A DNA stretch of 22,287 bases from CAG-791 sp964386925 (GCA_964386925.1 CAYLUU010000037.1:1-22287), one strand, 5' to 3'. Positions 6,655 through 14,800 are shown, numbered from the stretch's first letter. Notes: generated from the letters alone by a model not told the origin. Numbers and translations: made by a program.

Positions 6655-8736
6655 ATGAGTAAACAGCTTCGAGTAATCAAAAAGGAGCTTCACAGGAACT
6701 GGGCGGCCGTACTGGCTGCCCTTTTTCTGTTGCTGGCCGCTGCACTGTATCTGGCGGCAGGAGATAGTGCACAGATCGGAATTGCGGACAACCTGGATCT
6801 GTTCCAGGCGCAGTATCAGATGCTGAAGAATACCGGGACTTTCTATGCGCAGGATGCAAAGGCACCGTTCCTTAGCGGTATCTCCCGGGATGTTCTCCCC
6901 AGCGAGTTCAGTGTGGAGGCAGTGTTGTATCAGCTTCTGCCTTCGCTGGCAGCCTATGAGGTGATGTACTTCCTGAAGGTGATCCTCGGAATGGTGTCCT
7001 TTACACTGCTGGCAGGGGAGCTGGAGCAGCGCGGATTGCTGCAGGGTACAGGAAGACGGGCATGGAGAGGGAATGTACAGGAGCTGCATGCTGAGAATGT
7101 TTCGGATTCTGTTGCAGTAACTTGGGAAAACCACAACAGGGCAGATAAGGGACGAACGGAAGACAGGCATGCACCGGATAATCTGGCTGTGCTGTGCGGT
7201 TTCGCCTACGGACTGCTGAATCTGTTCCCGTCCTTTGGCATTGCTTTTGCCTCTGTTCCGCTCCTCATCTGGATGCTGCTGCGGCTGGAGAGAGCAGGAT
7301 CGCGGTGCGGAACGGCTGGGTGGCTTTTGGGAATCTTCCTGTATCCCTGGGTGTCGTACTTTTCCTATTTTGGTTTTTTCTTGTTGTGTTATCTGCTGCT
7401 CGCAGTTCTGACAGCTTGCTGCGGTGCGGCTGCAGCTGCCAGGAAGAGAGGCCGCGAAGAGCAAAAGGCAGAATCATGTGGAACGGCAAAACGTGAAATG
7501 CCAAAGAGCCGGGAAACGAAAAGCTGGACCGGATTGGGAGAACGGACGACGGCGCGGACAAGGACAATTCGACTGGTACTGGCTCTTCTTGTTCTGAGCG
7601 CCGGATACATCACGTGGGAATATCGTCTGTTCCGGGATATGCTGCTGGGGAATGAGACTACCATTCGGGAGACGATGGTGCAGACATCTCTTGGCAGCAG
7701 AGAGATTCTGCAGTGGATCGGGAATGTGCTGCTTCATGGCGTGGATATGCATTGTGAAAGCGCGCATTGTTATGTGGTCCTTCCGGTATGCGTTCTGTAT
7801 CTCGTCATTCTGAATGCGGGCTATGTGCGCCGCAGGGAATGGAAGCGGATCAGAACGGACATTTACAATCTGGGAGCAGCCGCAATCATTTTTAACAGTG
7901 TGATCTACGGACTGTATTACAGTGAGGCCTTCCGAGGTCTGGTGGAGCAGCTGGTTCCGCCCCTGACAGGATTCCAGTTCAGCCGGACAGTGTTCCTGAA
8001 TCCTTTTCTGTGGTACGGACTGTTCTACGTTGCCTTGTATCGGCTGCTCGGCTGGCTGCGGGAGCAAGCGGCCGGAGATGCGCGGCACGATGAAGAGCCT
8101 GGCAGAGGAAAAGCGCATGTGCGGAAGGCAGCGTGGCTCCTGCCGCTGGCCGCCATTCTGGTTATCCTCAGCTATAACAATTCCTACAACGATCTGCTGC
8201 ATACGGCAAAGGCAGAGGTGAAGAGTATTCTCGGCAAGGCTTCGGAGGACAGTCTGAGCTATGGAGAATTCTATTCGACAGATCTGTTCACGAAGGCCTG
8301 TGAGGAGATCAATTATCAGGGAGAGTGGGCCGTGGCCTATGGCTTCCACCCGGCGGTACTGGAATACAACGGTATTGCCACACTGGACGGATATCTGGGA
8401 TTCTACTCACAGAGCTACAAGGAAGCATTTCGTGAAATAATTGCACCGGCCCTGGAGGAAAATGAAGGCTCCCGGATCTACTATGACGAGTGGGGCGCCC
8501 GGTGTTATCTCTATTCGGGACACAATACAACCATTGTGGAGGCAGTACGGAATTACCCGCATACGGAAGATACGATTGAGATTGACACAGAGGCATTGAA
8601 AAAGTTGGGCGGGAAATACATATTCTCCAGAATTCAGATTACCAATGCCACAGAAAAAGGACTGTCCCTGCGGTGCGTGTGTACCGACGAGAACAGTCCG
8701 TATGTGGTCTATGTATATGATATCGGGGTCCAATGA
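6655..8736 (+). CDS. Large polytopic membrane protein, YfhO/DUF6044-like (GT-C-type candidate)
   Basis: A 693-residue protein with a short basic N-terminus, a first membrane helix (about 17-36), an acidic loop IGIADNLDLF (D45, D48) directly after it, many further helices, and a C-terminal extracytoplasmic region of about 170 residues. This layout, with acidic residues in the first external loop, fits GT-C-type glycosyltransferases and the YfhO family. Resemblance to DUF6044 is from memory. Hydrophilic inserts occur at about 134-175 and 262-305. In Bacillus and Listeria, YfhO-type proteins work with a GT2 polyprenyl-phosphate enzyme to glycosylate teichoic acid; a GT2 gene lies 128 bases upstream here. 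No separate small GtcA-type flippase gene is visible. The 128-base gap before it holds only a small CATCAT/ATGATG hairpin. It converges with the minus-strand pair across 22 bases that contain no clear terminator. Confidence 0.7.
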   Translation: MSKQLRVIKKELHRNWAAVLAALFLLLAAALYLAAGDSAQIGIADNLDLFQAQYQMLKNTGTFYAQDAKAPFLSGISRDVLPSEFSVEAVLYQLLPSLAAYEVMYFLKVILGMVSFTLLAGELEQRGLLQGTGRRAWRGNVQELHAENVSDSVAVTWENHNRADKGRTEDRHAPDNLAVLCGFAYGLLNLFPSFGIAFASVPLLIWMLLRLERAGSRCGTAGWLLGIFLYPWVSYFSYFGFFLLCYLLLAVLTACCGAAAAARKRGREEQKAESCGTAKREMPKSRETKSWTGLGERTTARTRTIRLVLALLVLSAGYITWEYRLFRDMLLGNETTIRETMVQTSLGSREILQWIGNVLLHGVDMHCESAHCYVVLPVCVLYLVILNAGYVRRREWKRIRTDIYNLGAAAIIFNSVIYGLYYSEAFRGLVEQLVPPLTGFQFSRTVFLNPFLWYGLFYVALYRLLGWLREQAAGDARHDEEPGRGKAHVRKAAWLLPLAAILVILSYNNSYNDLLHTAKAEVKSILGKASEDSLSYGEFYSTDLFTKACEEINYQGEWAVAYGFHPAVLEYNGIATLDGYLGFYSQSYKEAFREIIAPALEENEGSRIYYDEWGARCYLYSGHNTTIVEAVRNYPHTEDTIEIDTEALKKLGGKYIFSRIQITNATEKGLSLRCVCTDENSPYVVYVYDIGVQ

Positions 8737-8758
8737 CTCTAAGCTATCAATAGGATCC

Positions 8759-9535
8759 CTAATCCTCCAGGTACTGCGCGGCTGCATCCCGGAATTCCTG
8801 GGCGTAAGGGCAGTGCCAGATGTTGTAGCCATCGACGTTTGCAAGGAGCACAAGGCCATTGTCCTCGAGACTTCCATCGATCTCTTTGGCTGCATCCAGA
8901 ACGAGAAATTCACAGTCATAATGATCCAGTGCAGTGCACAGAAGATCAGCATTGATGGGATCGGTCTGCTCCATGGCAGCGTAGACTTCGTTGTAATAGG
9001 ATCCCATTTGCATTTCCCGTCCATAGGGCATGAGAATCTTCGCGTTGTACTGGCGGACGAACTGGACGAGACCGACCGGCATGGCGGCCATCGTCTGTTC
9101 CCCTCCTGTTTCATTCATGATGTAGTCCGAGATATCGAGAATCATCTGCGGCAGGTGAAGCCGGTTCTCAGCCTTCAGGATATTCTCGTTGTCATAGACA
9201 TAGTTGCCGCTGAGAATGACAATGCCGCATAGAATTGCGATCCCTGCCCGCAGATTGCGAAAGAAGAGCTTGAGCCCTCCGTAGGCAATGGTCATGGACA
9301 TCGGCAGGAGCCAGAGCAGTCGGTAGTAGGTGCGGCTGCTGTCGAGTTTGCTGTAAATCCGGAATACCGGCGGCAGGAAAAAGGCGGCCAGAATCAGAAC
9401 CGGCAGGTAGACGAACAGGATCCGGCGGTTTTGGTTACGCTCCTGCAGGAACAGGAAGATCAGCGCTGCCAGATACAGCAGAATGAGGAGTCTTCCACCC
9501 TCATATTCATTGAAAATCTCCAGAATCGTACTCAC
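8759..9535 (-). CDS. Membrane protein, distal half of an overlapping pair (possible split GT-C-like protein)
   Basis: A 258-residue protein read from a GTG at 9535-9533 that overlaps the TGA (9534-9532) of the upstream gene as GTGA. A strong GGAGGG site, 8 bases before the GTG, supports real initiation. It has about four hydrophobic segments near the N-terminus (GGRLLILLYLAALIFLFL, FVYLPVLILAAFFLPP, a segment around TIAYGGL, and AGIAILCGIVILSGNYVY). A soluble C-terminal domain of about 140 residues follows, containing GREMQMGSYYNEVYAAM and FLVLDAAKEIDGSL. That layout resembles the C-terminal half of YfhO/GT-C-like proteins. The gene is not recognised by name. It may be a true coupled gene or the second half of a frameshifted one. 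It works, if at all, with the protein encoded just upstream. Confidence 0.7.
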   Translation of the reverse strand: MSTILEIFNEYEGGRLLILLYLAALIFLFLQERNQNRRILFVYLPVLILAAFFLPPVFRIYSKLDSSRTYYRLLWLLPMSMTIAYGGLKLFFRNLRAGIAILCGIVILSGNYVYDNENILKAENRLHLPQMILDISDYIMNETGGEQTMAAMPVGLVQFVRQYNAKILMPYGREMQMGSYYNEVYAAMEQTDPINADLLCTALDHYDCEFLVLDAAKEIDGSLEDNGLVLLANVDGYNIWHCPYAQEFRDAAAQYLED

Positions 9536-10767
9536 GGAAGACGCCCTCCCTTCAGAAACGGCAGCAGCGACGGAAAGATCATCCGCAGGAGCAGGAGCGT
9601 ATACAGAATACTGGGAATGCAGGCTGCCAGGGCAGCCAGAAGGAATCCTTTCTGTCTCTTCAGAATGCGAATCAGAAATGCAGCCAGAAGGAACAATCCG
9701 GATATCAGTGCCGGAGCCAGGGAGGTGCAAAAGCCTGCAGCGAGATTCAGCAGAACGAGTGTCAACCAGCACCAGCGAGCCTCGGAGCGGTCGAAGCGGA
9801 GCACTCGCAGCAGGAGGACGAACAAAGCCGGCAAGAGCAGGCAGGCAAACATGGTTTTGCCCTGCCAGGTCCGCATGATCAGAAAGGTTTCCGGCGTATA
9901 AATGGAGCTGTTGCCGAAGATCTGCAGAACGGCGCAGACGATCATGATGGCCGGAAGCCGCCGCTGTTGACTCTGCCGGGGAAGATCCCTGGTGAGTTCG
10001 GAAGCCAGCTGATAGAGGACGATGTCCACAACGGGAATCAGGATGAGCGGCATCATGCTGTGGGTCACAATGGTGGAATGCGTGCCGCAGATCCGCGCGA
10101 TGAAGGCAATCCACATGGGCATCAGTGCCATGGCATGGCGTCCGTCCAGAGACGTTGAGACACCGGTATACGGGACATAGTAGTACATGGTGTCCGTCTG
10201 CCAGGTCTGCAGAGTCTGGGCAACGTAATACGCATCATCTCCGTCGAATGAGGCTCTTGTATAGGACATATAGAGCTGAAAACCTAAGAGGAGCAGGAAG
10301 ATGATCCACCAGAACACGGTGTCGGAATCCGGAGCGATCCCGTGGCCGAAGGGAGCAGACTTCGCAGAATCTGTTGTGGATTCGCCGGTAATGGATGAGG
10401 CTCGATCCGTGGGGAGACTGGAGCGGAAAGAAGGACCGGAATGAAATTTTGCCAGCAGGGAATCTGCAAGATAAGGAAGGCGCAGACCGCCGGTCCTGCC
10501 GCAACGCACGCATCCGGCCAGAATCCATATAAGGTCCAGAATGAGGAACAGCCGAACGAGGAGTTTGAAATCACCGGTTGCAGTCCAGATCAGAATCGGC
10601 AGGCCGACCAGCTCGAAGAGAGCAAAGGTCGCCAGGTAACCGGAAAGGACAACGAGCGGGATACGTCGCTTTTCGCACGGCAATAGGCTGACCGGCAAAA
10701 GGCCTGTCAGGAAGGGCAGCAGAAACGCTGCCAGGATGAAAAGAAATAGTTTAATCAGTGCACTCAT
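9532..10767 (-). CDS. Polytopic membrane protein, proximal half of the pair (DUF6077-like, GT-C-type candidate)
   Basis: A 411-residue protein with an N-terminal membrane helix and many further helices, ending at MIFPSLLPFLKGGRLP. A hydrophilic stretch at about 88-150 precedes a helix and then the acidic motif ASFDGDDAYYVAQTL (D175, D177, D178), followed by RHAMALMPMWIAFIARI. An acidic cluster just after a helix is what GT-C glycosyltransferases show in their first large external loop. The similarity to DUF6077 proteins of Clostridia is from memory and unverified. No strong ribosome binding site precedes the ATG. The gene is divergent from the flavoprotein gene (144-base gap) and opposite to the rest of the glycan locus. 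No enzyme activity can be assigned. Confidence 0.7.
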   Translation of the reverse strand: MSALIKLFLFILAAFLLPFLTGLLPVSLLPCEKRRIPLVVLSGYLATFALFELVGLPILIWTATGDFKLLVRLFLILDLIWILAGCVRCGRTGGLRLPYLADSLLAKFHSGPSFRSSLPTDRASSITGESTTDSAKSAPFGHGIAPDSDTVFWWIIFLLLLGFQLYMSYTRASFDGDDAYYVAQTLQTWQTDTMYYYVPYTGVSTSLDGRHAMALMPMWIAFIARICGTHSTIVTHSMMPLILIPVVDIVLYQLASELTRDLPRQSQQRRLPAIMIVCAVLQIFGNSSIYTPETFLIMRTWQGKTMFACLLLPALFVLLLRVLRFDRSEARWCWLTLVLLNLAAGFCTSLAPALISGLFLLAAFLIRILKRQKGFLLAALAACIPSILYTLLLLRMIFPSLLPFLKGGRLP

Positions 10768-10854
10768 GGTCTGAGTTTACCCCATGAGACGGAAAATGTC
10801 GATGTACACCCCTTGATAGGTTATGTTACTATTATGGTGTTGTTTTGCGACCGA

Positions 10855-10886
10855 ATTCTCCGAGACAGGTGGTAACTTCGGAGAAT
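10855..10886 (+). promoter_or_regulatory. 5' leader hairpin of the flavoprotein gene
   Basis: ATTCTCCGA (10855-10863) pairs perfectly with TCGGAGAAT (10878-10886) around a 14-base loop. It ends 25 bases before the ATG at 10912 and 11 bases before the GAGGAG ribosome binding site. It could be a leader structure or an operator. Upstream, a weak promoter-like TGTACA / TACTAT pair with 18-base spacing is visible near 10804-10833. Confidence 0.35.
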
Positions 10887-10911
10887 GAGAAATAAGTGAG
10901 GAGCAATTTAC

Positions 10912-12486
10912 ATGAAGAAGGTTTTGATCATCGGTGCCGGCCCGGCCGGACTGACTGCTGCCTATGAGCTGCTGCAGCAGAAGGAGCAGTATGAGGTTGT
11001 TGTCTTCGAGGAATCTGAGAAGTTCGGAGGCATTTCCCGCACCGTAGACTATAAAGGCAATCGTATGGATATGGGCGGCCATCGCTTTTTCTCCAAGGTA
11101 CCGGAGGTAAACGCATGGTGGGATAAGCTTCTGCCCCGGCAGGGCGCACCGGCCAGTGATGACCTTCAGCTGGATCGCCAGGTGACACTGATGAAGGGCG
11201 GACCGGATCCGGAGCAGACGGACCGGGTTATGCTGCGCCGCAATCGTGTCAGCCGGATTTTCTTCAACAGCCGCTTTTTTGACTATCCGATTTCGCTGAA
11301 GCCGGAGACCTTTGTGAATATGGGACTTGGAACCACGATTGTGGTGGGCTTTTCCTATATTAAAGCGAGACTTTTCCCTCGGAAGGAGAACTCGCTGGAG
11401 GATTTCTACATCAATCGCTTCGGCAAGAAGCTGTACTCGATGTTCTTCGAGCATTACACGGAGAACCTCTGGGGGCGTCACCCGTCCCAGATTGATCCGT
11501 CCTGGGGGGCACAGCGCGTAAAGGGCGTGTCGATTTCGGCTGTGCTGAAGGATGCACTGGATAAGACCTTCCATAAAAAGAACCGCAAGGTAGAAACCTC
11601 TCTGATCGAGGAGTTCAGCTATCCGAAGCTGGGACCCGGCGAGCTGTGGGATGTCACAGCAGAAGAGGTACAGAAGCAGGGCGGCACCATCCTGATGAAC
11701 GCGAAGGTTGTGAAGGTTCTGAAGAATGCCGATAATGTTCTGACCGGCGTTGTCTATGAGAAGGATGGACAGCAGGTAACGGTGGAGGGCGATTATGTGA
11801 TCTCCTCCATGCCGATCCGGGATCTCGTGGCAGGCATGAACGACGTACCGGCTGATCCTGCCAGAATTGCTGCAGGACTTCCGTATCGTGATTACATGAC
11901 GGTCGGTGTTCTGATCGATCACCTGAATCTCGAGAATAAGACGAAGAACAAGACCATCGGCAACATTGTTCCGGACAACTGGGTTTACGTACATGACCGC
12001 AGTGTTACGATGGGACGCTTCCAGATCTACAACAACTGGTCACCGTATCTGGTGAAGGATCTGGAGCACACGGTATGGATGGGCCTGGAGTATTTCTGCA
12101 ACGAGGGCGACAAGCTCTGGACCATGGCAGACGATGAGTTTGCGAAGCTCGGCATCTCCGAGATGGTGAAGCTCGGACTCATCACCAGTGAGAAGAACGT
12201 TCTGGATTACCACGTAGAGAGAGTAAAGAAGGCTTACCCGGCTTACTTTGATACCTACGACGAAATGGATCAGCTCCGTGAGTATCTGGATTCCATTCCG
12301 AACCTGTTCTGTGTCGGACGTAACGGCCAGCATCGCTACAACAACATCGACCACTCTATGTGCACCAGCTTTGAGGCGGTGAAGGACATCGTGAACGGAA
12401 CGACGGACCGCTCGAATGTCTGGAGCGTGAACACCGAGAAGGAGTATCACGAGGTGTCGGAAGAGAACACGGTCGAGGTAGATTAA
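10912..12486 (+). CDS. FAD-dependent oxidoreductase (UDP-galactopyranose mutase / amine-oxidase-like fold)
   Basis: A 524-residue flavoprotein. The N-terminus is an ADP-binding Rossmann motif IIGAGPAGLTAAYEL (G8, G10, G13) ending in an acidic E-E pair, followed by FGGISRT and DMGGHRFFSK (about 58-67), a pattern shared with UDP-galactopyranose mutases and NAD(P)/FAD-dependent protoporphyrinogen-oxidase-like proteins. The C-terminal FAD-contact segment NLFCVGRNGQHRYNN is also visible. Length (about 500) is larger than classical Glf (about 370-400), so it is not called glf. GAGGAG (10898-10903) lies 8 bases before the ATG. Its place between membrane glycosyltransferase-like genes and a radical SAM gene suggests a redox or ring-contraction step on a nucleotide- or lipid-linked sugar, but this is inference. 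Confidence 0.8.
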   Translation: MKKVLIIGAGPAGLTAAYELLQQKEQYEVVVFEESEKFGGISRTVDYKGNRMDMGGHRFFSKVPEVNAWWDKLLPRQGAPASDDLQLDRQVTLMKGGPDPEQTDRVMLRRNRVSRIFFNSRFFDYPISLKPETFVNMGLGTTIVVGFSYIKARLFPRKENSLEDFYINRFGKKLYSMFFEHYTENLWGRHPSQIDPSWGAQRVKGVSISAVLKDALDKTFHKKNRKVETSLIEEFSYPKLGPGELWDVTAEEVQKQGGTILMNAKVVKVLKNADNVLTGVVYEKDGQQVTVEGDYVISSMPIRDLVAGMNDVPADPARIAAGLPYRDYMTVGVLIDHLNLENKTKNKTIGNIVPDNWVYVHDRSVTMGRFQIYNNWSPYLVKDLEHTVWMGLEYFCNEGDKLWTMADDEFAKLGISEMVKLGLITSEKNVLDYHVERVKKAYPAYFDTYDEMDQLREYLDSIPNLFCVGRNGQHRYNNIDHSMCTSFEAVKDIVNGTTDRSNVWSVNTEKEYHEVSEENTVEVD

Positions 12487-12489
12487 AAG

Positions 12490-12581
12490 GTATCTGTTTG
12501 GCACCTGGCGATTTCAACGTGAATCAAGCGCCCCGCGGACGAATTCATGATTGAAATTGGCAGGTGCTGATTCGTTGCATC
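12490..12581 (+). repeat. Palindromic intergenic repeat, copy B (two arms)
   Basis: The left arm (12490-12518, starting GTATCTGTTTGGCACCTGG) is the inverse of the right arm (12550-12581, with TTGAAATTGGCAGGTGC). The core GCACCTGGCGATTTCAA pairs with TTGAAATTGGCAGGTGC with one mismatch and one G-U. It fills most of the 132-base gap between the flavoprotein and radical SAM genes. The inverse of its left arm differs from the right arm of copy C at only two of 29 positions. No T-run follows, so it is not an obvious terminator. Confidence 0.65.
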
Positions 12582-12618
12582 GGTTATGGAAAAGCCAATG
12601 TAACAGTCAGGAGAGAAT

Positions 12619-13614
12619 ATGAGTATTCGTATCAGTAGTTTTCTGGGCCGTTTCGGATTCGAGGCGAGACGCATCGCACCGAATCTGGCCAGCAGCGCAT
12701 ATCTGAAGCTCCAGTTCATGACGAGAGGAACCATTCAGGATCAGTACATCAAATGGTTCATGGAGCAGGAGGAGACACCGAAGCCCCAGGTCGTGAACAT
12801 CGAGACGATCAACCGCTGCAATTCCACCTGTGCATTCTGCACGGCGAATGTCCACGCGGAGAAGCGTCCCTTCATGAAGATCGAAGAGGATCTGTATCAT
12901 TCGATCATTGACCAGCTGGCTGACTGGAACTATGAAGGTCACCTCACTTTGTACGGCAACAATGAGCCGCTTCTGGACACGCGCATTGTGGAGCTCCACA
13001 AATACGCAAGGGAGAAGCTGCCGAACAGCTTCATCTTCATGTCCACCAACGGATTGATCCTGACGCTGGACAAGATCCGTCAGGTGCAGCCCTACATTGA
13101 TCAGCTGATCATCAACAATTACGCCAACGAGTACAAGCTCCATGACAACATTCAGGAGATCTACGAGTACGTGCGGGCGCATGAGGACGAGTTCAAGGAC
13201 ATCGAGATTGTTATCCAGATGCGCTACCTGCAGGAGGTCCTGACCAACCGCGCCGGATCGGCTCCGAACAAGCAGACGACGCCGAAGGAGTACACGCAGT
13301 CATGTCTGCTGCCCTTCACGGACCTGTGGATTACCCCCAACGGACAGGTGGGAATCTGCTGCTGTGACAACCTGGAGGTCACTAATCTCGGCAACCTGAA
13401 CGAGGAGTCATTGCGGGATTGCTGGAGCGGCGCGAAAATAACGGCCGTCCGCAAGGCAGTGGCGAAGGGCCGCAACCAGTATCCGTTCTGCAAGTCCTGC
13501 GACTTCATTGATGCCGGCTTCCGCAATGCGATCAGCAAGAAGATCCTGGCGGGGGACATCGAAGGCGCGAACCGCACCGGCGGCGAGGAGAAGAACGACA
13601 AAAAGTCCAAATAG
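12619..13614 (+). CDS. Radical SAM / SPASM-domain protein
   Basis: A 331-residue radical SAM protein. The [4Fe-4S] motif is C67-NST-C71-AF-C74 in NRCNSTCAFCTANV, followed by a partial TIM barrel with LYGNNEPLLD (111-120), equivalent to the GEP motif region, and MSTNGLIL (141-148). The C-terminal part carries a SPASM/twitch-like cysteine set: C229, the CCC at 247-249, C268, C291 and C294 (PFCKSCDF). An AGGAG site lies 5 bases before the ATG. SPASM proteins modify peptides or sugars. In this context a glycan-related or small-peptide substrate is possible; the substrate is unknown. The tail ends in a charged EEKNDKKSK. Confidence 0.85.
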   Translation: MSIRISSFLGRFGFEARRIAPNLASSAYLKLQFMTRGTIQDQYIKWFMEQEETPKPQVVNIETINRCNSTCAFCTANVHAEKRPFMKIEEDLYHSIIDQLADWNYEGHLTLYGNNEPLLDTRIVELHKYAREKLPNSFIFMSTNGLILTLDKIRQVQPYIDQLIINNYANEYKLHDNIQEIYEYVRAHEDEFKDIEIVIQMRYLQEVLTNRAGSAPNKQTTPKEYTQSCLLPFTDLWITPNGQVGICCCDNLEVTNLGNLNEESLRDCWSGAKITAVRKAVAKGRNQYPFCKSCDFIDAGFRNAISKKILAGDIEGANRTGGEEKNDKKSK

Positions 13615-13626
13615 AGTCTCAGACGG

Positions 13627-13713
13627 ATGTCGAACAGATTGCGGCAGATGGCGGATGGAACTCTGATCTGGAACAAACAGACGGAAACGGAAGCCGCAAA
13701 AGTGAAAGCATAA
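13627..13713 (+). CDS. Candidate 28-residue small ORF after the radical SAM gene
   Basis: An ATG 12 bases after the radical SAM stop opens a 28-codon frame (MSNRLRQMADGTLIWNKQ then a charged tail) that ends at TAA 3 bases before the terminator hairpin. The neat fit between gene and terminator is suggestive, but there is no good ribosome binding site. The peptide has no cysteine and no recognised leader. It may simply be non-coding trailer. Confidence 0.15.
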   Translation: MSNRLRQMADGTLIWNKQTETEAAKVKA

Positions 13714-13716
13714 AAG

Positions 13717-13757
13717 CAGCCCGGGAGAAATCCTTCAGAAGGAATTCTCCCGGGCTG
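13717..13757 (+). terminator. Strong hairpin after the radical SAM gene
   Basis: CAGCCCGGGAGAA (13717-13729) pairs perfectly with TTCTCCCGGGCTG (13745-13757), and an inner TCCTT/AAGGA extends the stem after one A/A mismatch. The following bases (TTCTCGGGTTT) are only modestly T-rich, while on the minus strand GCTTTTATGC follows. It probably ends the glycan-side transcription and may act in both directions. Confidence 0.6.
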
Positions 13758-13790
13758 TTCTCGGGTTTGCCGTCTACTCATAAAAAACGG

Positions 13791-13851
13791 GCATCTATTT
13801 AGCACCCGCATCTCGAATTTGCGTTGAAATCGCCAGGGGCTAAACAGATAC
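13791..13851 (-). repeat. Palindromic intergenic repeat, copy C
   Basis: The right arm GTTGAAATCGCCAGG...CTAAACAGATAC (13823-13851) is nearly the inverse of the left arm of copy B. The left arm (13791-13809, GCATCTATTTAGCACCCGC) is shorter and more degenerate; TTTAGC/GCTAAA still pair. It lies between two converging transcription units and abuts the T-tract of the purC terminator. Confidence 0.6.
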
Positions 13852-13886
13852 AAAAACGGAGAGGCACAGATGAAATGGCCTCTCCG
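13852..13886 (-). terminator. Rho-independent terminator of purC
   Basis: On the minus strand, CGGAGAGGC (13886-13878) pairs with GCCTCTCCG (13865-13857), a perfect 9-bp stem with a 12-base loop, followed at once by TTTTT (13856-13852). It starts 38 bases after the purC stop. Confidence 0.85.
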
Positions 13887-13924
13887 AAGATGTTTCAGAA
13901 ATCACGGCATTGTCGTGTATCAGC

Positions 13925-14800
13925 TTATACCTCCAGCTCCTTGCCGGTCAGCAGATGGTAGGCCTCGAGATATTTTGCAATGGTCTTATCAATGACTTCC
14001 TGGGGAAGATCGTAGTCGCTGTCCGGGTTTGCCTTGAGCCAGTCGCGGACGAACTGCTTGTCAAAGGACGGCTGAGAGTGACCGGGCTCATAGCCTTCTA
14101 CCGGCCAGAAGCGGCTGGAGTCAGGGGTCAGCATTTCGTCGCCGAGAACAACCTCGCCGGCCTCATTCAGACCGAACTCGAACTTAGTATCTGCGATGAT
14201 GATGCCCTTGGACAGAGCGTAGTCTGCACACTTTTTGTATAGAGCGATGGTGGCATCCTTAATCTTTACAGCATATTCCTCACCATGGCCGGGGAACTGC
14301 TTCTCGAGAACCTCGATGCTCTTCTCGAAGGAGATGTTCTCGTCGTGGTCGCCGATCTCTGCCTTGGTGCTGGGGGTGTAGATGGGCTCAGGCAGCTTGT
14401 CGCATTCCTTCAGACCTGCCGGAAGCGTGATGCCGCAGACTGTGCCGTTCTTCTGATAGCTGGCCCAGCCGGAACCGGTGATGTAGCCGCGGACAATGCA
14501 CTCGATGGGAAGCATGGTCAGCTTGCGGCACTTCATGCTGCGGCCGCGGAATGCATCCGTGCGGAAATATTCCGGCATATCGGCAACATCTACACTTTCC
14601 ATGTGATTCGGAAGAACATCCTTAGTATAATCGAACCAGAAACGGGACATCTGGGTCAGAACACGGCCTTTGTCTGTGACCTGGTTCTTCAGAATAACGT
14701 CGAACGCAGAGATGCGGTCGGTGGCTACCATGATGAGGGAATCTCCGACGTCGTAAATCTCGCGTACCTTACCTTCTTTAACAGGGCTGAACTGCTCCAT
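13925..14800 (-). CDS. purC: Phosphoribosylaminoimidazole-succinocarboxamide (SAICAR) synthase
   Basis: A 291-residue PurC, which joins CAIR and aspartate with ATP in purine biosynthesis in the cytoplasm. Motifs visible are EGKVREIYDVGDSLIMVATD, RISAFDVIL, RGYITGSGWASY, DTKFEFGLN and DEMLTPDSSRFWP (ATP- and substrate-binding segments). The ATG at 14800 is chosen because AAAGGAGG lies 5 bases upstream; the frame is open further up but without start signals. It is a lone gene with its own promoter and terminator, divergent from the GTPase-NYN gene (108-base gap). No purine riboswitch or PurR-type box was recognised in the short leader. Confidence 0.97.
   Translation of the reverse strand: MEQFSPVKEGKVREIYDVGDSLIMVATDRISAFDVILKNQVTDKGRVLTQMSRFWFDYTKDVLPNHMESVDVADMPEYFRTDAFRGRSMKCRKLTMLPIECIVRGYITGSGWASYQKNGTVCGITLPAGLKECDKLPEPIYTPSTKAEIGDHDENISFEKSIEVLEKQFPGHGEEYAVKIKDATIALYKKCADYALSKGIIIADTKFEFGLNEAGEVVLGDEMLTPDSSRFWPVEGYEPGHSQPSFDKQFVRDWLKANPDSDYDLPQEVIDKTIAKYLEAYHLLTGKELEV

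Noticed and set aside
10777..11994. Long antisense open frame (405 codons) opposite the flavoprotein gene
   Set aside because: It lies fully inside a clear flavoprotein gene, has no recognised domain and no ribosome binding site. Such frames are expected on the reverse of GC-biased genes; similar ones at 2800-3849, 4460-5524 and 7474-8349 were dropped for the same reason.
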